Source of the DNA: Desulfatitalea sp. UBA4791
GTDB lineage: Bacteria > Desulfobacterota > Desulfobacteria > Desulfobacterales > Desulfosarcinaceae
Assembly (NCBI GenBank): GCA_002402905.1
Contig: DHGT01000115.1
Span: 1-11,175, forward strand
Length of the DNA: 11,175 nucleotides
Reading direction: 5' to 3'
The notes under the pieces are model-generated. The model ran no database searches and was not told where the DNA came from. It saw nothing but the letters and a program-made list of their open reading frames with translations. Below are positions 1-6,919 of this stretch, piece by piece. The stretch's first letter is position 1. Each line of letters begins with the position of its first letter. Made by a program: the position numbers and the translations under genes.

Positions 1-53
1 GTCGTGGTTTTCCCCACGCCGCCTTTGGCCATGGCTACGGCAATTGTGCGCAT
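1..53 (-). CDS. ParA/MinD-family ATPase, N-terminus only (runs off left edge)
   Basis: Only the first 17 codons are present, reading MRTIAVAMAKGGVGKTT on the minus strand. The deviant Walker A (KGGVGKTT, with Lys10 and Lys15) is diagnostic of the ParA/MinD/Soj ATPase superfamily, which dimerises on ATP and positions DNA or protein cargo. The ATG at 53-51 is chosen because the frame has an upstream stop and no other ATG, GTG or TTG between them; a loose purine-rich stretch lies about 10-15 nt upstream. It follows a nitronate monooxygenase-like gene on the same strand after 87 nt that contain a large palindrome. It differs from the complete ParA at 6074-6844, so the organism has at least two such ATPases. 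Which subfamily it belongs to (chromosome, plasmid-like, flagellar or other) cannot be judged from 17 residues. Confidence 0.75.
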   Translation of the reverse strand, partial: MRTIAVAMAKGGVGKTT

Positions 54-77
54 CGCCGGAACTTTCTCTTCAGGTAG

Positions 78-109
78 TGTACGAATAGTAGAATATAACT
101 ATTCGGACA
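78..109. promoter_or_regulatory. 12-bp-arm palindrome upstream of the ParA-like gene, candidate operator
   Basis: The arms TGTACGAATAGT (78-89) and ACTATTCGGACA (98-109) are inverted copies with one mismatch, separated by 8 bp; the inner 8 bp match perfectly. The spacer read on the minus strand contains TATATT (97-92), a possible -10 element about 40 nt before the ParA-like start codon. Two half-sites flanking a -10 box is the usual arrangement of a repressor operator. No T-tract follows on either strand, so a terminator is less likely. I found no convincing -35 box, so the promoter part is tentative. Confidence 0.45.
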
Positions 110-140
110 TTATTCTGTGTCTCTCAAGATTTCAAGCTTT

Positions 141-1157
141 TTATTCCGGCGTCAAGACCTTTTTCAGACGCTGCAACTCCGCTTCGGCATGCTCGACCAT
201 TTCATCGATGATCGTTTTAAGCGGTTTGACATCTTCCACCAGGCCCACCGACTGACCGGCCATGAGCGAACCTTTGGTCACATCCCCGTCGATAACCGCC
301 CGTTTGAGGGCGCCCACCCAGAAGCGTTCGACTTCATACTGGGCCTCGTCCCGGTCCATGGACTGGTTTTCCAGTTTATACAACAACTCCAACTGCAGTT
401 TGCCGAATTCGAGGGTGCCGTCGTTCTTCAGGGCACGGACCGGAATCACCGGCAGGCGGCCGTCGAATTGGGGGGTGGCCACCGCATCCTTGGCTTTGGC
501 TCTTTTGAAGGTCTCTTTAAAATTGGGATGGGCCGAGCACTCTTCGGACATGACGAAGCGTGTGCCCATCTGGATGCCCGCGGCGCCCATCATCAGCAGA
601 TGGGCCATCATACGACCGGTTGCAATCCCGCCGGCAATAAATATCGGAACGCTGTCAACGGTGAAGAGGATTTGCTGGATCAGGACCGATAGGGCAATGG
701 GCCCGATATGCCCTCCCGCCTCAAAACCTTCGAGCATCAGGGCGTCGGCGCCGCGTTCGATGAGCATCATCGCCAGGGGCGCCGTGGAGGCAAAACAGAT
801 CACCTTGGCCCCGGCTTCCCTGGCTTGTTGAATCTCCTTTTTCTTGGGGATACCGCCGGCGAAGACGATGAATTCGCACCCCATGTTGCAGGCCAGATCC
901 AGGTGATCCTGATAGGCCGGCGCCAGCGTGATGATGTTCACCCCAAACGGCTGCTTCGTCAACTGCCGCGTCTGCTCGATCTGCGAGCGCAGGACGTCCA
1001 CCGGCATATTGCCGGCCGCCAGAAGACCAAATCCGCCCGCATTGCCGATGGCGCTGACCAGGTGGGGATCACTGACCCAGGTCATGGCACCACACATGAT
1101 CGGAAAGCGGCTACCGAGAAAAGCGCGACCTTTTTCAAAAAAGCGATCGATCAGCAT
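141..1157 (-). CDS. Nitronate monooxygenase / FabK-like FMN-dependent oxidoreductase
   Basis: This 338-residue protein has the single TIM-barrel architecture of the nitronate monooxygenase (2-nitropropane dioxygenase)/FabK family. The N-terminus has the typical substrate/FMN entry motif (RFPIMCGAMTWVSDP, about 18-32) and the GGFGLLAAG loop at 41-49. The active-site signature EGFEAGGHIG lies at 143-152, with His150 in the position of the catalytic His of nitronate monooxygenases. The FMN-phosphate loops are AGGIATG (175-181) and MGTRF (197-201). The tail from about residue 300 is charged and helical. The ATG at 1157 is preceded by AGGGAGG about 10 nt upstream, which supports this start. Family members oxidise alkyl nitronates, reduce enoyl-ACP, or act on quinones; the sequence does not discriminate between these. 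It stands alone except for the downstream ParA-like gene, with no fab genes nearby, so a FabK role in fatty-acid synthesis is not supported by context. Confidence 0.9.
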   Translation of the reverse strand: MLIDRFFEKGRAFLGSRFPIMCGAMTWVSDPHLVSAIGNAGGFGLLAAGNMPVDVLRSQIEQTRQLTKQPFGVNIITLAPAYQDHLDLACNMGCEFIVFAGGIPKKKEIQQAREAGAKVICFASTAPLAMMLIERGADALMLEGFEAGGHIGPIALSVLIQQILFTVDSVPIFIAGGIATGRMMAHLLMMGAAGIQMGTRFVMSEECSAHPNFKETFKRAKAKDAVATPQFDGRLPVIPVRALKNDGTLEFGKLQLELLYKLENQSMDRDEAQYEVERFWVGALKRAVIDGDVTKGSLMAGQSVGLVEDVKPLKTIIDEMVEHAEAELQRLKKVLTPE

Positions 1158-1340
1158 CGGATGGCATCCTCCCTTTGTTTCATAGCTAAGATGAAGGCCT
1201 CTTGAGCAAGGCGCAAGAATGCTTTATTAGGTGTTGCTGTCATCCGTCGAATATTCCCAGGGTATAAATTTGAGCATATCGCCGATGTCGGGCGAGTTGA
1301 CCATATGTGGATAGGTGCTGAAGAGATGGGTCGTTGAACG

Positions 1341-1556
1341 ATGCAGGTAGTCACAAGCATTTTAGAAAATATGATGGTGATGGTCCTGACCCTCGTCGTT
1401 CTGGCAGGCGGTTTCTACCTGCTGCTTCTGGTATTGAACGTGTGGCTGAAAATAAAAACCGGAACGCGAGAGAAGGAAGGCCTCACCAATTTATGGGCTT
1501 CGACGATGAAGGAGGCCAAGCTTCCCCAAAGCAGAAAAGAACCCCCTGACCCTTAG
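1341..1556 (+). CDS. Small single-pass membrane protein, hypothetical
   Basis: This 71-residue ORF encodes a short N-terminus (MQVVTSILEN), one strongly hydrophobic helix from about residue 11 to 36 (MMVMVLTLVVLAGGFYLLLL and on), then a basic hydrophilic tail ending in PPDP. The positive charges after the helix (KIKTGTREK) predict an N-out/C-in membrane anchor. I do not recognise a family. The coherent helix plus charged-tail pattern argues that it is real. The start is uncertain: no good Shine-Dalgarno precedes 1341, and an internal ATG at 1371 (MMVMVL) would give a shorter protein beginning inside the helix. It diverges from the nitronate monooxygenase gene across 183 nt. A different frame over the same bases is also open but gives a low-complexity polar peptide and was rejected. 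Confidence 0.5.
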   Translation: MQVVTSILENMMVMVLTLVVLAGGFYLLLLVLNVWLKIKTGTREKEGLTNLWASTMKEAKLPQSRKEPPDP

Positions 1557-1612
1557 TAGCCAGCCGCTGTGTTTTTGCCCGTGACCACTTCGCCACCGCA
1601 CGTATCCACATC

Positions 1613-1681
1613 GAGATGTCTTTAAGTGCCGGCTTGCATGCGGAAATCCTCTATTTTCCGATACGCCACTATAGACATCTC
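1613..1681. repeat. Long inverted repeat with nested inner hairpin
   Basis: GAGATGTCT at 1613-1621 pairs perfectly with AGACATCTC at 1673-1681. With one mismatch and one bulge the stem extends to about 15 pairs (1613-1628 against 1667-1681). Inside the loop, CGGAAA (1641-1646) pairs with TTTCCG (1655-1660), giving a stem within a stem. No T-run follows, so it is not an ordinary terminator. It could be a structured RNA, a degenerate miniature element or a protein-binding dyad. Confidence 0.45.
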
Positions 1682-1701
1682 CGTCTTGATGTCAATTTTA
1701 A

Positions 1702-1730
1702 CCGACACAAATGGGTGTCGGGCAGATTTT
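1702..1730 (+). terminator. Hairpin with short T-run, possible weak terminator
   Basis: CCGACAC (1702-1708) and GTGTCGG (1715-1721) form a perfect 7-bp stem with a 6-nt loop. A short TTTT follows at 1727-1730, separated from the stem by 5 nt, so an intrinsic terminator would be weak. It would end transcripts from the small membrane ORF before the GerMN promoter. A regulatory dyad is an equally good reading. Confidence 0.35.
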
Positions 1731-1834
1731 CGTGAAGATACCGATAGGGGCCGTGTTGGCCGGTCACCTGCTCCACCCACGTCGGGTTTTATGAGCGGCG
1801 GTCAGATAGAATCACTGTGCGGCAGGCGCATGGC

Positions 1835-1863
1835 TTGACATCCATATACAAGTGGCTTAGAAA
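1835..1863 (+). promoter_or_regulatory. Sigma-70 promoter for the GerMN–EF-G operon
   Basis: A perfect -35 box TTGACA (1835-1840) is followed by exactly 17 bp and a -10 box TAGAAA (1858-1863, four of six consensus bases). The predicted start of transcription is near 1870, leaving a 5' leader of about 55 nt before the ATG at 1926. The spacing and -35 match make this one of the better promoters in the window. Confidence 0.6.
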
Positions 1864-1925
1864 GCAGGCGCCGGTTTGAACTGTTTTACCGGGAATTTAC
1901 AAGGTGCCGTGGCAGGAGAGCGTGC

Positions 1926-2504
1926 ATGAATTCAGGCCTGTCTCGCAGATCGGGGCTTGCCCTGTCGGTTGTCGGCGCCGCTCTGGTGGTGGCTATGTTC
2001 ACCGGGTGGTGGGTAGCCCGGCATGCCTCTGAGTCGACACCGTTTGGGGCTGCATCGCCTGTTCCGTACCAGCGTCCTGTGGAAAAGGCTATGGCGCACC
2101 TCTATTTCGCGGATCATCAGGGAGAATACCTGATCGCGGAACAGCGGGTCCTGGAAAAACCGGTAGATAAGGCGTCTTACGGACAGCTTTTGATCGAATC
2201 GTTGATTGCGGGTCCCACCCAGGGGGCCTCGCGAACCATACCGGGTGATGCCCGCCTGGACGCCTTGTTCATTACTCCGGCCGAGGTCGCCTATCTTGAT
2301 TTTGCCGCCGGTTCCTTTTCCAATCATCCAGGCGGTACCGGGGCGGAATTGTTGTCTATATATTCTGTTGTCAACACCTTGGTGCTCAATGTGGACGGAA
2401 TTCGATCCGTCAAATTTTTAATCGGTGGAAGGGAAGCGGTCACACTGGCCGGCCATTCGGATTTGCGATCCCCTTTCGAAGTCGACATGATGTGGATACG
2501 ATGA
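1926..2504 (+). CDS. GerMN-domain protein, membrane-anchored
   Basis: This 192-residue protein has a short cytoplasmic N-terminus, one membrane helix at about 10-31 and a GerMN domain at roughly 57-190. The domain is recognised from VEKAMAHLYFADHQGEYLIAEQ..., the LLIESLIAGPTQGASRTIPGDARL block, AYLDFAAGS, the YSVVNTLVLNVDGIRSVKFLIGG block and the closing AGHSDLRSPF. GerMN was named from spore-germination GerM, but it is also widespread in non-sporulating bacteria, where its role in the periplasm is not settled; some members occur with cell-wall amidases. The ATG at 1926 has AGGAG at 1914-1918, 7 nt upstream. The helix lacks a lipobox Cys, so this is a signal anchor or uncleaved signal, not a lipoprotein. 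Its TGA overlaps the ATG of the EF-G gene (ATGA), implying translational coupling. Confidence 0.85.
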   Translation: MNSGLSRRSGLALSVVGAALVVAMFTGWWVARHASESTPFGAASPVPYQRPVEKAMAHLYFADHQGEYLIAEQRVLEKPVDKASYGQLLIESLIAGPTQGASRTIPGDARLDALFITPAEVAYLDFAAGSFSNHPGGTGAELLSIYSVVNTLVLNVDGIRSVKFLIGGREAVTLAGHSDLRSPFEVDMMWIR

Positions 2505-4534
2505 GCTCTAAATTAAAGATACAAGATATTCGAAACATCGGCATCATCGCGCACATCGATGCCGGCAAGACCACCGTGACCGAACGGATACTTTACTATA
2601 CCGGGCGTTCCCATAAGCTGGGCGAGGTTCATGACGGCGAAGCGGTGATGGACTGGATGCCGGACGAGCAGGAGCGCGGCATTACGATTACTTCCGCGGT
2701 AACGACCTGCCCCTGGAAAGGAAAGGACATCCACATCATCGATACGCCTGGACATGTGGATTTCACCATTGAAGTCGAGCGCTCGCTGCGGGTGCTCGAT
2801 GGTGCCGTGGGCGTTTTTTGCGCGGTCGGCGGGGTCGAGCCACAATCGGAAACGGTCTGGCGGCAGGCGGACAAATATCGGGTTCCCAAACTGGCGTTTG
2901 TCAACAAACTCGATCGCATCGGCGCCGATTTTTTCAACACCGTGGAGATGATGAAAAAGCGGCTCAAGGCCAATCCTCTGCTTCTGCAGCTGCCCTTTGG
3001 GACCCAGGAGAATCTGGTCGGCATCATTGATCTGATTCGGATGAAGGCGGTGGTATGGGATGACGATTCACTGGGGGCCACCTTCCAGGATGAAGAGATC
3101 CCGGAAGATTACCTCGAGGAAGCGCGGCGGTATCGTGAAATGCTTCTGGAGACGGTGGCCGAAGTGGATGATGAGTTGATGGAAGCCTATCTCGCCGAGA
3201 AGCCCATCGACAGCGACACGCTATCGGCCGCCATCCGCAAAGCGACCATCGGGTTGAAGCTGGTCCCCGTGTTATGCGGGAGTGCCTTGAAAAACAAGGG
3301 GATTCAACCGCTCTTGGATGCCATCGTCGCCTTTTTGCCCAGCCCGGCCGATCTTCCTCCGATGCAGGGGATTCATCCGGATACCGGAGAAACGATTGCC
3401 TGTCCACCGGCCGATAACAAGCCTCTGGCCGCTCTCATCTTTAAGGTGGCTCTGATGGAGGGGCGTAAAATGACTTTCGTGCGGGTTTACAGCGGTCGCC
3501 TGGAAGCCGGCAAGGAGGTCTACAATCCCATTCGCAAAAAGAAGGAGAAGTTGTCCAGATTGCTGCGAATGCACGCCAACAAACGGGAACGGTTGGATGT
3601 CGCCGGCGCGGGAAGCATCGTCGGTGTGGTGGGATTGAAGGACGCCTCCACGGGCGAAACGCTGTGCAGCGCCGATAATCCGGTTCTGCTGGAAAACATC
3701 GAGATCTACGAACCTGTGATTTCGGTGGCGGTCGAGCCCAAAACACACTCGGATATCGAAAAACTCAAGGATGTGCTCGCGAAATTTACGGACGAAGATC
3801 CAACCCTGCGCGTTCAGGAGGATGAAGAGACCGGGCAGATGATCCTGTCGGGAATGGGGGAGTTGCATCTTGAGGTGATTATCAGCCGTATGCGCAGGGA
3901 GTTCAATACTCAGGTCAGCGTCGGTAAACCTCAGGTCGTCTACCGGGAGACCATCGCGCAAACGGCCCAGGGGGCCTCGGTGTTCGACAAAGAGGTGGCC
4001 GGCCAGCGCCATTATGGGGAAGTCCATTTGACATTGGCGCCCCTGCCCAGAGGGACGGGGAACCGTTTTGTGAACAAGATCGACGATACCGTGATTCCCG
4101 CCGATTATATTCCCGCTGTAGAGAAAGGCGTCATGGAGAGCCTGGAAAGCGGTACCGTGATGGGGTATCCGGTCGTCGATGTGGAGGCCAAGCTGGTTGG
4201 TGGCGGTTACAAAGAGAGCCAGGGATCTGAATTGGCATACAAGGTGAGCGCGGCGATGGCTTCCAAGGAGGCGCTTGTCGCCGGCAAGGGATATCTTCTC
4301 GACCCCTTTATGAAGGTGGAAATCTATGTTCCGGAAGAATTCATGGGCGACGTGATCGGCGATTTGAATGCCCGTTCGGGAAAGGTGGAATCCATCGAAC
4401 CCAAGGTCGGCGTACAGGAGATCCGGGCCATCGTGCCACTTTCCCGCATGTTCGGCTATTCGACCGTCCTACGTTCGGCGACCCAGGGGCGGGGTACTTT
4501 CAGCATGCATTTTTCGCATTTCGATAAAGCCTAA
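2501..4534 (+). CDS. fusA: Elongation factor G paralogue, EFG2/recycling-like
   Basis: This 677-residue translational GTPase is full length. The G domain shows G1 AHIDAGKTT (17-25), switch I RGITITS (59-65), G3 DTPGHVDF with catalytic His85, G4 NKLD (135-138) and G5 GSA (260-262), followed by EF-G domains II-V. EF-G drives ribosomal translocation and, with RRF, subunit recycling. Several blocks resemble mitochondrial EFG2 (GFM2) more than canonical EF-G: LKANPLLLQLP (156-166), VPVLCGSALKNKGIQPLLDA (255-274), and a domain-IV segment AGQRHYGEV where bacterial EF-G usually has a longer SGGRGQYGHV-type loop. This suggests the spdEFG2 group, linked to recycling, though that assignment is an inference. 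No rpsL, rpsG or tuf lies nearby, which also fits a secondary paralogue. The ATG at 2501 is preferred over an in-frame GTG at 2492 because it forms an ATGA overlap with the upstream stop; there is no strong Shine-Dalgarno, so coupling is likely. Confidence 0.92.
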   Translation: MSSKLKIQDIRNIGIIAHIDAGKTTVTERILYYTGRSHKLGEVHDGEAVMDWMPDEQERGITITSAVTTCPWKGKDIHIIDTPGHVDFTIEVERSLRVLDGAVGVFCAVGGVEPQSETVWRQADKYRVPKLAFVNKLDRIGADFFNTVEMMKKRLKANPLLLQLPFGTQENLVGIIDLIRMKAVVWDDDSLGATFQDEEIPEDYLEEARRYREMLLETVAEVDDELMEAYLAEKPIDSDTLSAAIRKATIGLKLVPVLCGSALKNKGIQPLLDAIVAFLPSPADLPPMQGIHPDTGETIACPPADNKPLAALIFKVALMEGRKMTFVRVYSGRLEAGKEVYNPIRKKKEKLSRLLRMHANKRERLDVAGAGSIVGVVGLKDASTGETLCSADNPVLLENIEIYEPVISVAVEPKTHSDIEKLKDVLAKFTDEDPTLRVQEDEETGQMILSGMGELHLEVIISRMRREFNTQVSVGKPQVVYRETIAQTAQGASVFDKEVAGQRHYGEVHLTLAPLPRGTGNRFVNKIDDTVIPADYIPAVEKGVMESLESGTVMGYPVVDVEAKLVGGGYKESQGSELAYKVSAAMASKEALVAGKGYLLDPFMKVEIYVPEEFMGDVIGDLNARSGKVESIEPKVGVQEIRAIVPLSRMFGYSTVLRSATQGRGTFSMHFSHFDKA

Positions 4535-4547
4535 GCGAACGGTAGCG

Positions 4548-5978
4548 TTATTGTGTTTTTTCGGCCGGTAATTTGCCGATGGCTTTCAAGAGCCTTCGGG
4601 TATTCTCGATCTTTTTAGGGTCGTTCAGGCCTTGCTGGGCGCGCGACAAGTGGTAATGGGCCGTGCGGTCATCTCCCAGTTCGTAATGATAAATGCCCAG
4701 GAAATAATGGGCTTCAGGGATGCGGGCCAGCTTTCCATAGGTCTGACCGAGTGCCAGGTAGGCCGCAGTATAGTCGCTATTGGCTTCGATCAGGTTTTCG
4801 AAGACGTCGACGGCACTATTGAAATCGCCTAGTTCCATATAAGTGCGTCCCAGGTAATATGCCCCCTCCGAGTTTGTTCCGGGCAGCGACGCGGCCCCCT
4901 GCAATATCTTCAGTGCCTCTTTGGTATTCCCGTCTGAAAAATGGACCTTCCCCAGATCGCTGAGGAGGGTCGGATCCAATGGATTCACGGCCAACGCCGT
5001 TTGGAGATAATCAACAGCTTCCTGACGTTTTCCCATGCGGGCCAACAACAGACCGTAGGCGTGGGCCGCATCGGCATCCGATGGGGCGTTTTTGAGGATG
5101 GCCTCAAAAAATTGGGCGGCGCCGTTGGGTTCGGCATAGAGCGCACGTAAACGATATTGCACACGCTGCAGCTGTTTCGATGGGCCGGCAGTCAGATGGT
5201 GTTGCGGATTGGTCGTTTGCCTCGTGCTCAACCACGCGTCGATGTGGGCGATGCGATCCTCCACCGCGGGATGCGTCATCATGTAGGTTGGAATCTGGCT
5301 GGTGCCGAACCACTGGCGGCTGCGGATTTTCTTCAGGATGAGCAGCAGACCTTCGGCCGAGTACCCTGCTTCTTCAAGGTAGGACAAACCGTACTGGTCG
5401 GCCTGGCTCTCATCTTCGCGACTGTAAGCCAATGCGAGGGTCTGGCCGGCGGCCATGGATCCGAGGGTGAGCGCCTGGGCCGCTTCGGCGGAACCACCGG
5501 CCACGCCTAAAAAAACGCCTGCCACGACGCCCGCCATGGTTGCCAGGTCGAGTTTTTTGGATCGCTCGATGCGTTGGGAAATGTGGCGGCAGACCACATG
5601 GGAGATTTCATGGGCCAGAATACCGGCCAGCTCATCTTCGTGTTCCATAGCCAACAACATGCCGCTGTTGATGAAGATATACCCCGCGGGGATGGCAAAG
5701 GCGTTGTAGACGTTTTCCTTGATGACAAAGAATCGATAATCGAACGGTTGCGTCGGAATCTTGGCCAATATTTTCTGACCGACTTCATTTACATAGGCGT
5801 TAATGAGCGGGTCCTCGACGAGGTCGTAATAGCGATGCACATAACGCATAAATTCCTGGGAGAGCTCCTTTTCCTCTTTGATCGAAATGGCGTAGGCGGG
5901 GGTGCACCACACCATCGACACCAGAAGGGAAAGTGCCAGACCGAGACGATTGAATGATTTTCTAAGCCCTTTTCTCAT
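4548..5978 (-). CDS. Exported M48 metalloprotease with TPR repeats (BepA-like)
   Basis: This is a periplasmic zinc protease of the M48 family joined to TPR repeats, the layout of BepA/YfgC, which assists or degrades outer-membrane proteins during assembly. With the start used here (476 residues), a signal peptide spans about 1-30 (basic n-region MRKGLRKSFNR, hydrophobic core, AYA cleavage site). The zinc motif HEISH is at 123-127, with the third ligand Glu190 in ESQAD, and the family THPAVEDRI motif near 235-243. Four or more TPR-like helical pairs fill about 289-456. An ATG at 6020 would add 14 residues before the signal peptide. It lacks a Shine-Dalgarno and sits inside the predicted -10 box, whereas ATG 5978 has AAGGGG close upstream and gives a normal signal peptide. 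It converges on the EF-G gene with only 13 nt between stops, and diverges from parA. Confidence 0.9.
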   Translation of the reverse strand: MRKGLRKSFNRLGLALSLLVSMVWCTPAYAISIKEEKELSQEFMRYVHRYYDLVEDPLINAYVNEVGQKILAKIPTQPFDYRFFVIKENVYNAFAIPAGYIFINSGMLLAMEHEDELAGILAHEISHVVCRHISQRIERSKKLDLATMAGVVAGVFLGVAGGSAEAAQALTLGSMAAGQTLALAYSREDESQADQYGLSYLEEAGYSAEGLLLILKKIRSRQWFGTSQIPTYMMTHPAVEDRIAHIDAWLSTRQTTNPQHHLTAGPSKQLQRVQYRLRALYAEPNGAAQFFEAILKNAPSDADAAHAYGLLLARMGKRQEAVDYLQTALAVNPLDPTLLSDLGKVHFSDGNTKEALKILQGAASLPGTNSEGAYYLGRTYMELGDFNSAVDVFENLIEANSDYTAAYLALGQTYGKLARIPEAHYFLGIYHYELGDDRTAHYHLSRAQQGLNDPKKIENTRRLLKAIGKLPAEKTQ

Positions 5979-6015
5979 GATCCCCTTGAGTTGGTTCATC
6001 TTTTCTAAAATGCTT

Positions 6016-6044
6016 ATCATGTCACATTCTTAACCGCTTTTCAA
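6016..6044 (-). promoter_or_regulatory. Putative sigma-70 promoter of the M48 protease gene
   Basis: On the minus strand TTGAAA (6044-6039, five of six) is followed by 17 bp and CATGAT (6021-6016, four of six). Transcription would begin near 6009, downstream of the outermost ATG at 6020, which supports the later start at 5978. Confidence 0.4.
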
Positions 6045-6045
6045 A

Positions 6046-6062
6046 TACCATCTTTTATGGTA
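6046..6062. promoter_or_regulatory. Palindrome in the parA–protease divergent spacer
   Basis: TACCAT (6046-6051) and ATGGTA (6057-6062) are perfect inverted copies separated by 5 bp, only 12 nt before the parA start codon. The right arm overlaps TATGGT, a possible parA -10 element. The position suits an operator governing parA, possibly autoregulation, which is known for parAB loci. The arms are short, so chance cannot be excluded. Confidence 0.3.
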
Positions 6063-6073
6063 GTGTCCCGCCG

Positions 6074-6844
6074 ATGGGACAAATCATCTGCATAGCCAAC
6101 CAAAAGGGGGGCGTGGGCAAAACCACTACAGCGGTCAATCTCTCCGCGGCAATGGCCATTTTCGAGAAACGGACGCTCCTGGTCGATTGCGATCCACAAG
6201 CCAATGCAACCACGGGGATCGGTTTGGACAAGAATCGCCTGCGTCAAACGCTGTATCACGGCATGATCGGAGAGGCCAACGCCCGCGAGCTGATTGTCGA
6301 TTCGCAAATCGATGCCCTCAAGGTGCTGCCTTCGCGGGTAGAACTCATCGGATTCGATGTGGAGATGATGGACGAACCCGACCGTGAGAAGGCACTCAAG
6401 CGCCTACTGGATCCGATTCGGTCCGATTTCGATTATATTATTGTGGACTGTCCACCATCGTTGAGTCTGCTCACGGTGAATGCCATGACAGCCGCCGATG
6501 CCCTGCTGATCCCGTTGCAGTGCGAGTTTTATGCGTTGGAGGGGTTGAGCCAACTCATTCAGACCTTCCAGAGGATTCGACAGAGCCTGAACCCTCACCT
6601 TAAAATTTCAGGCATCTTACTGACCATGTTCGACAAACGCACCAATTTGTCGCATCAGGTGGCCGATGATGCGGAGTCTCATTTTAAGGAACTGGTATAT
6701 AAAACCATTATTCCGCGCAATGTCCGCCTGGGGGAATCGCCCAGTTTCGGCAAACCTATTTTGCTCTATGATGCGGCTTCGGTCGGATCACAGAGCTATT
6801 TTTCACTGGCCCGGGAGATCATGACCAGGGATCTGGTCAACTGA
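6074..6844 (+). CDS. parA: Chromosome-partitioning ATPase ParA (Soj)
   Basis: This 256-residue protein matches chromosomal ParA/Soj in length and motifs. The deviant Walker A NQKGGVGKTTTAVNL is at 9-23 (Lys11 and Lys16), the Walker A' VDCDPQANAT at 37-46 (Asp40), and the Walker B IIVDCPPSL at 122-130 (Asp125). The short N-terminus without a helix-turn-helix excludes the plasmid type Ia form. ParA binds nucleoid DNA as an ATP dimer and moves ParB–parS complexes, separating replicated origins. parB follows after 91 nt on the same strand. The start is firmly placed by the conserved MGQIICIANQKGG opening, but there is no Shine-Dalgarno before it, only GTCCCGCCG; translation may depend on a very short leader. 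The next gene upstream is divergent, so parA probably begins the operon. Confidence 0.95.
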   Translation: MGQIICIANQKGGVGKTTTAVNLSAAMAIFEKRTLLVDCDPQANATTGIGLDKNRLRQTLYHGMIGEANARELIVDSQIDALKVLPSRVELIGFDVEMMDEPDREKALKRLLDPIRSDFDYIIVDCPPSLSLLTVNAMTAADALLIPLQCEFYALEGLSQLIQTFQRIRQSLNPHLKISGILLTMFDKRTNLSHQVADDAESHFKELVYKTIIPRNVRLGESPSFGKPILLYDAASVGSQSYFSLAREIMTRDLVN

Positions 6845-6895
6845 TTTTGGCCCTCGATTGAACCGGTGCACAGTGTCTGAGACAGACGTCACACG

Positions 6896-6919
6896 GATCC
6901 ATGCCCTATGGGTGGGATC
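6896..6919 (+). promoter_or_regulatory. Intercistronic hairpin just upstream of the parB ribosome binding site
   Basis: GATCC (6896-6900) pairs with GGATC (6915-6919). After a one-base bulge the stem continues through two G·U pairs to CCC/GGG around a TAT loop, about 10 pairs in all. It ends 5 nt before GAGGA (6925-6929), the parB Shine-Dalgarno. No T-run follows, so it is more likely an RNA-stability or translation element than a terminator. Confidence 0.35.

Larger units (their letters stand above)
1557..1834. other. Gene-free stretch with two inverted repeats
   Basis: No convincing gene lies between the small membrane ORF and the promoter at 1835. The only open frame (1626-1838, plus) gives a peptide with no hydrophobic core, no ribosome binding site and no family resemblance. 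The stretch does contain a long imperfect dyad (1613-1681) and a compact hairpin (1702-1721), annotated separately. A structured RNA or small RNA is possible, but no known RNA family could be recognised by eye. Confidence 0.5.

Noticed and set aside
117..692. 191-residue open frame antisense to the nitronate monooxygenase gene
   Set aside because: Lies fully inside a confident gene on the other strand and has no coherent domain.
1151..1360. 69-residue minus-strand frame upstream of the nitronate monooxygenase
   Set aside because: No hydrophobic core, motif or ribosome binding site; it overlaps both flanking gene starts and looks like open non-coding leader.
3272..4027. 251-residue open frame antisense to the EF-G gene
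   Set aside because: Overlaps well-conserved EF-G codons and shows no family features; an artefact of GC-biased codon use.
4535..4561. AACG-gtag-CGTT hairpin and T-run between the convergent EF-G and protease stops
   Set aside because: The stem is only 4 bp and the T-run lies inside the protease coding end; too weak to call as a terminator.
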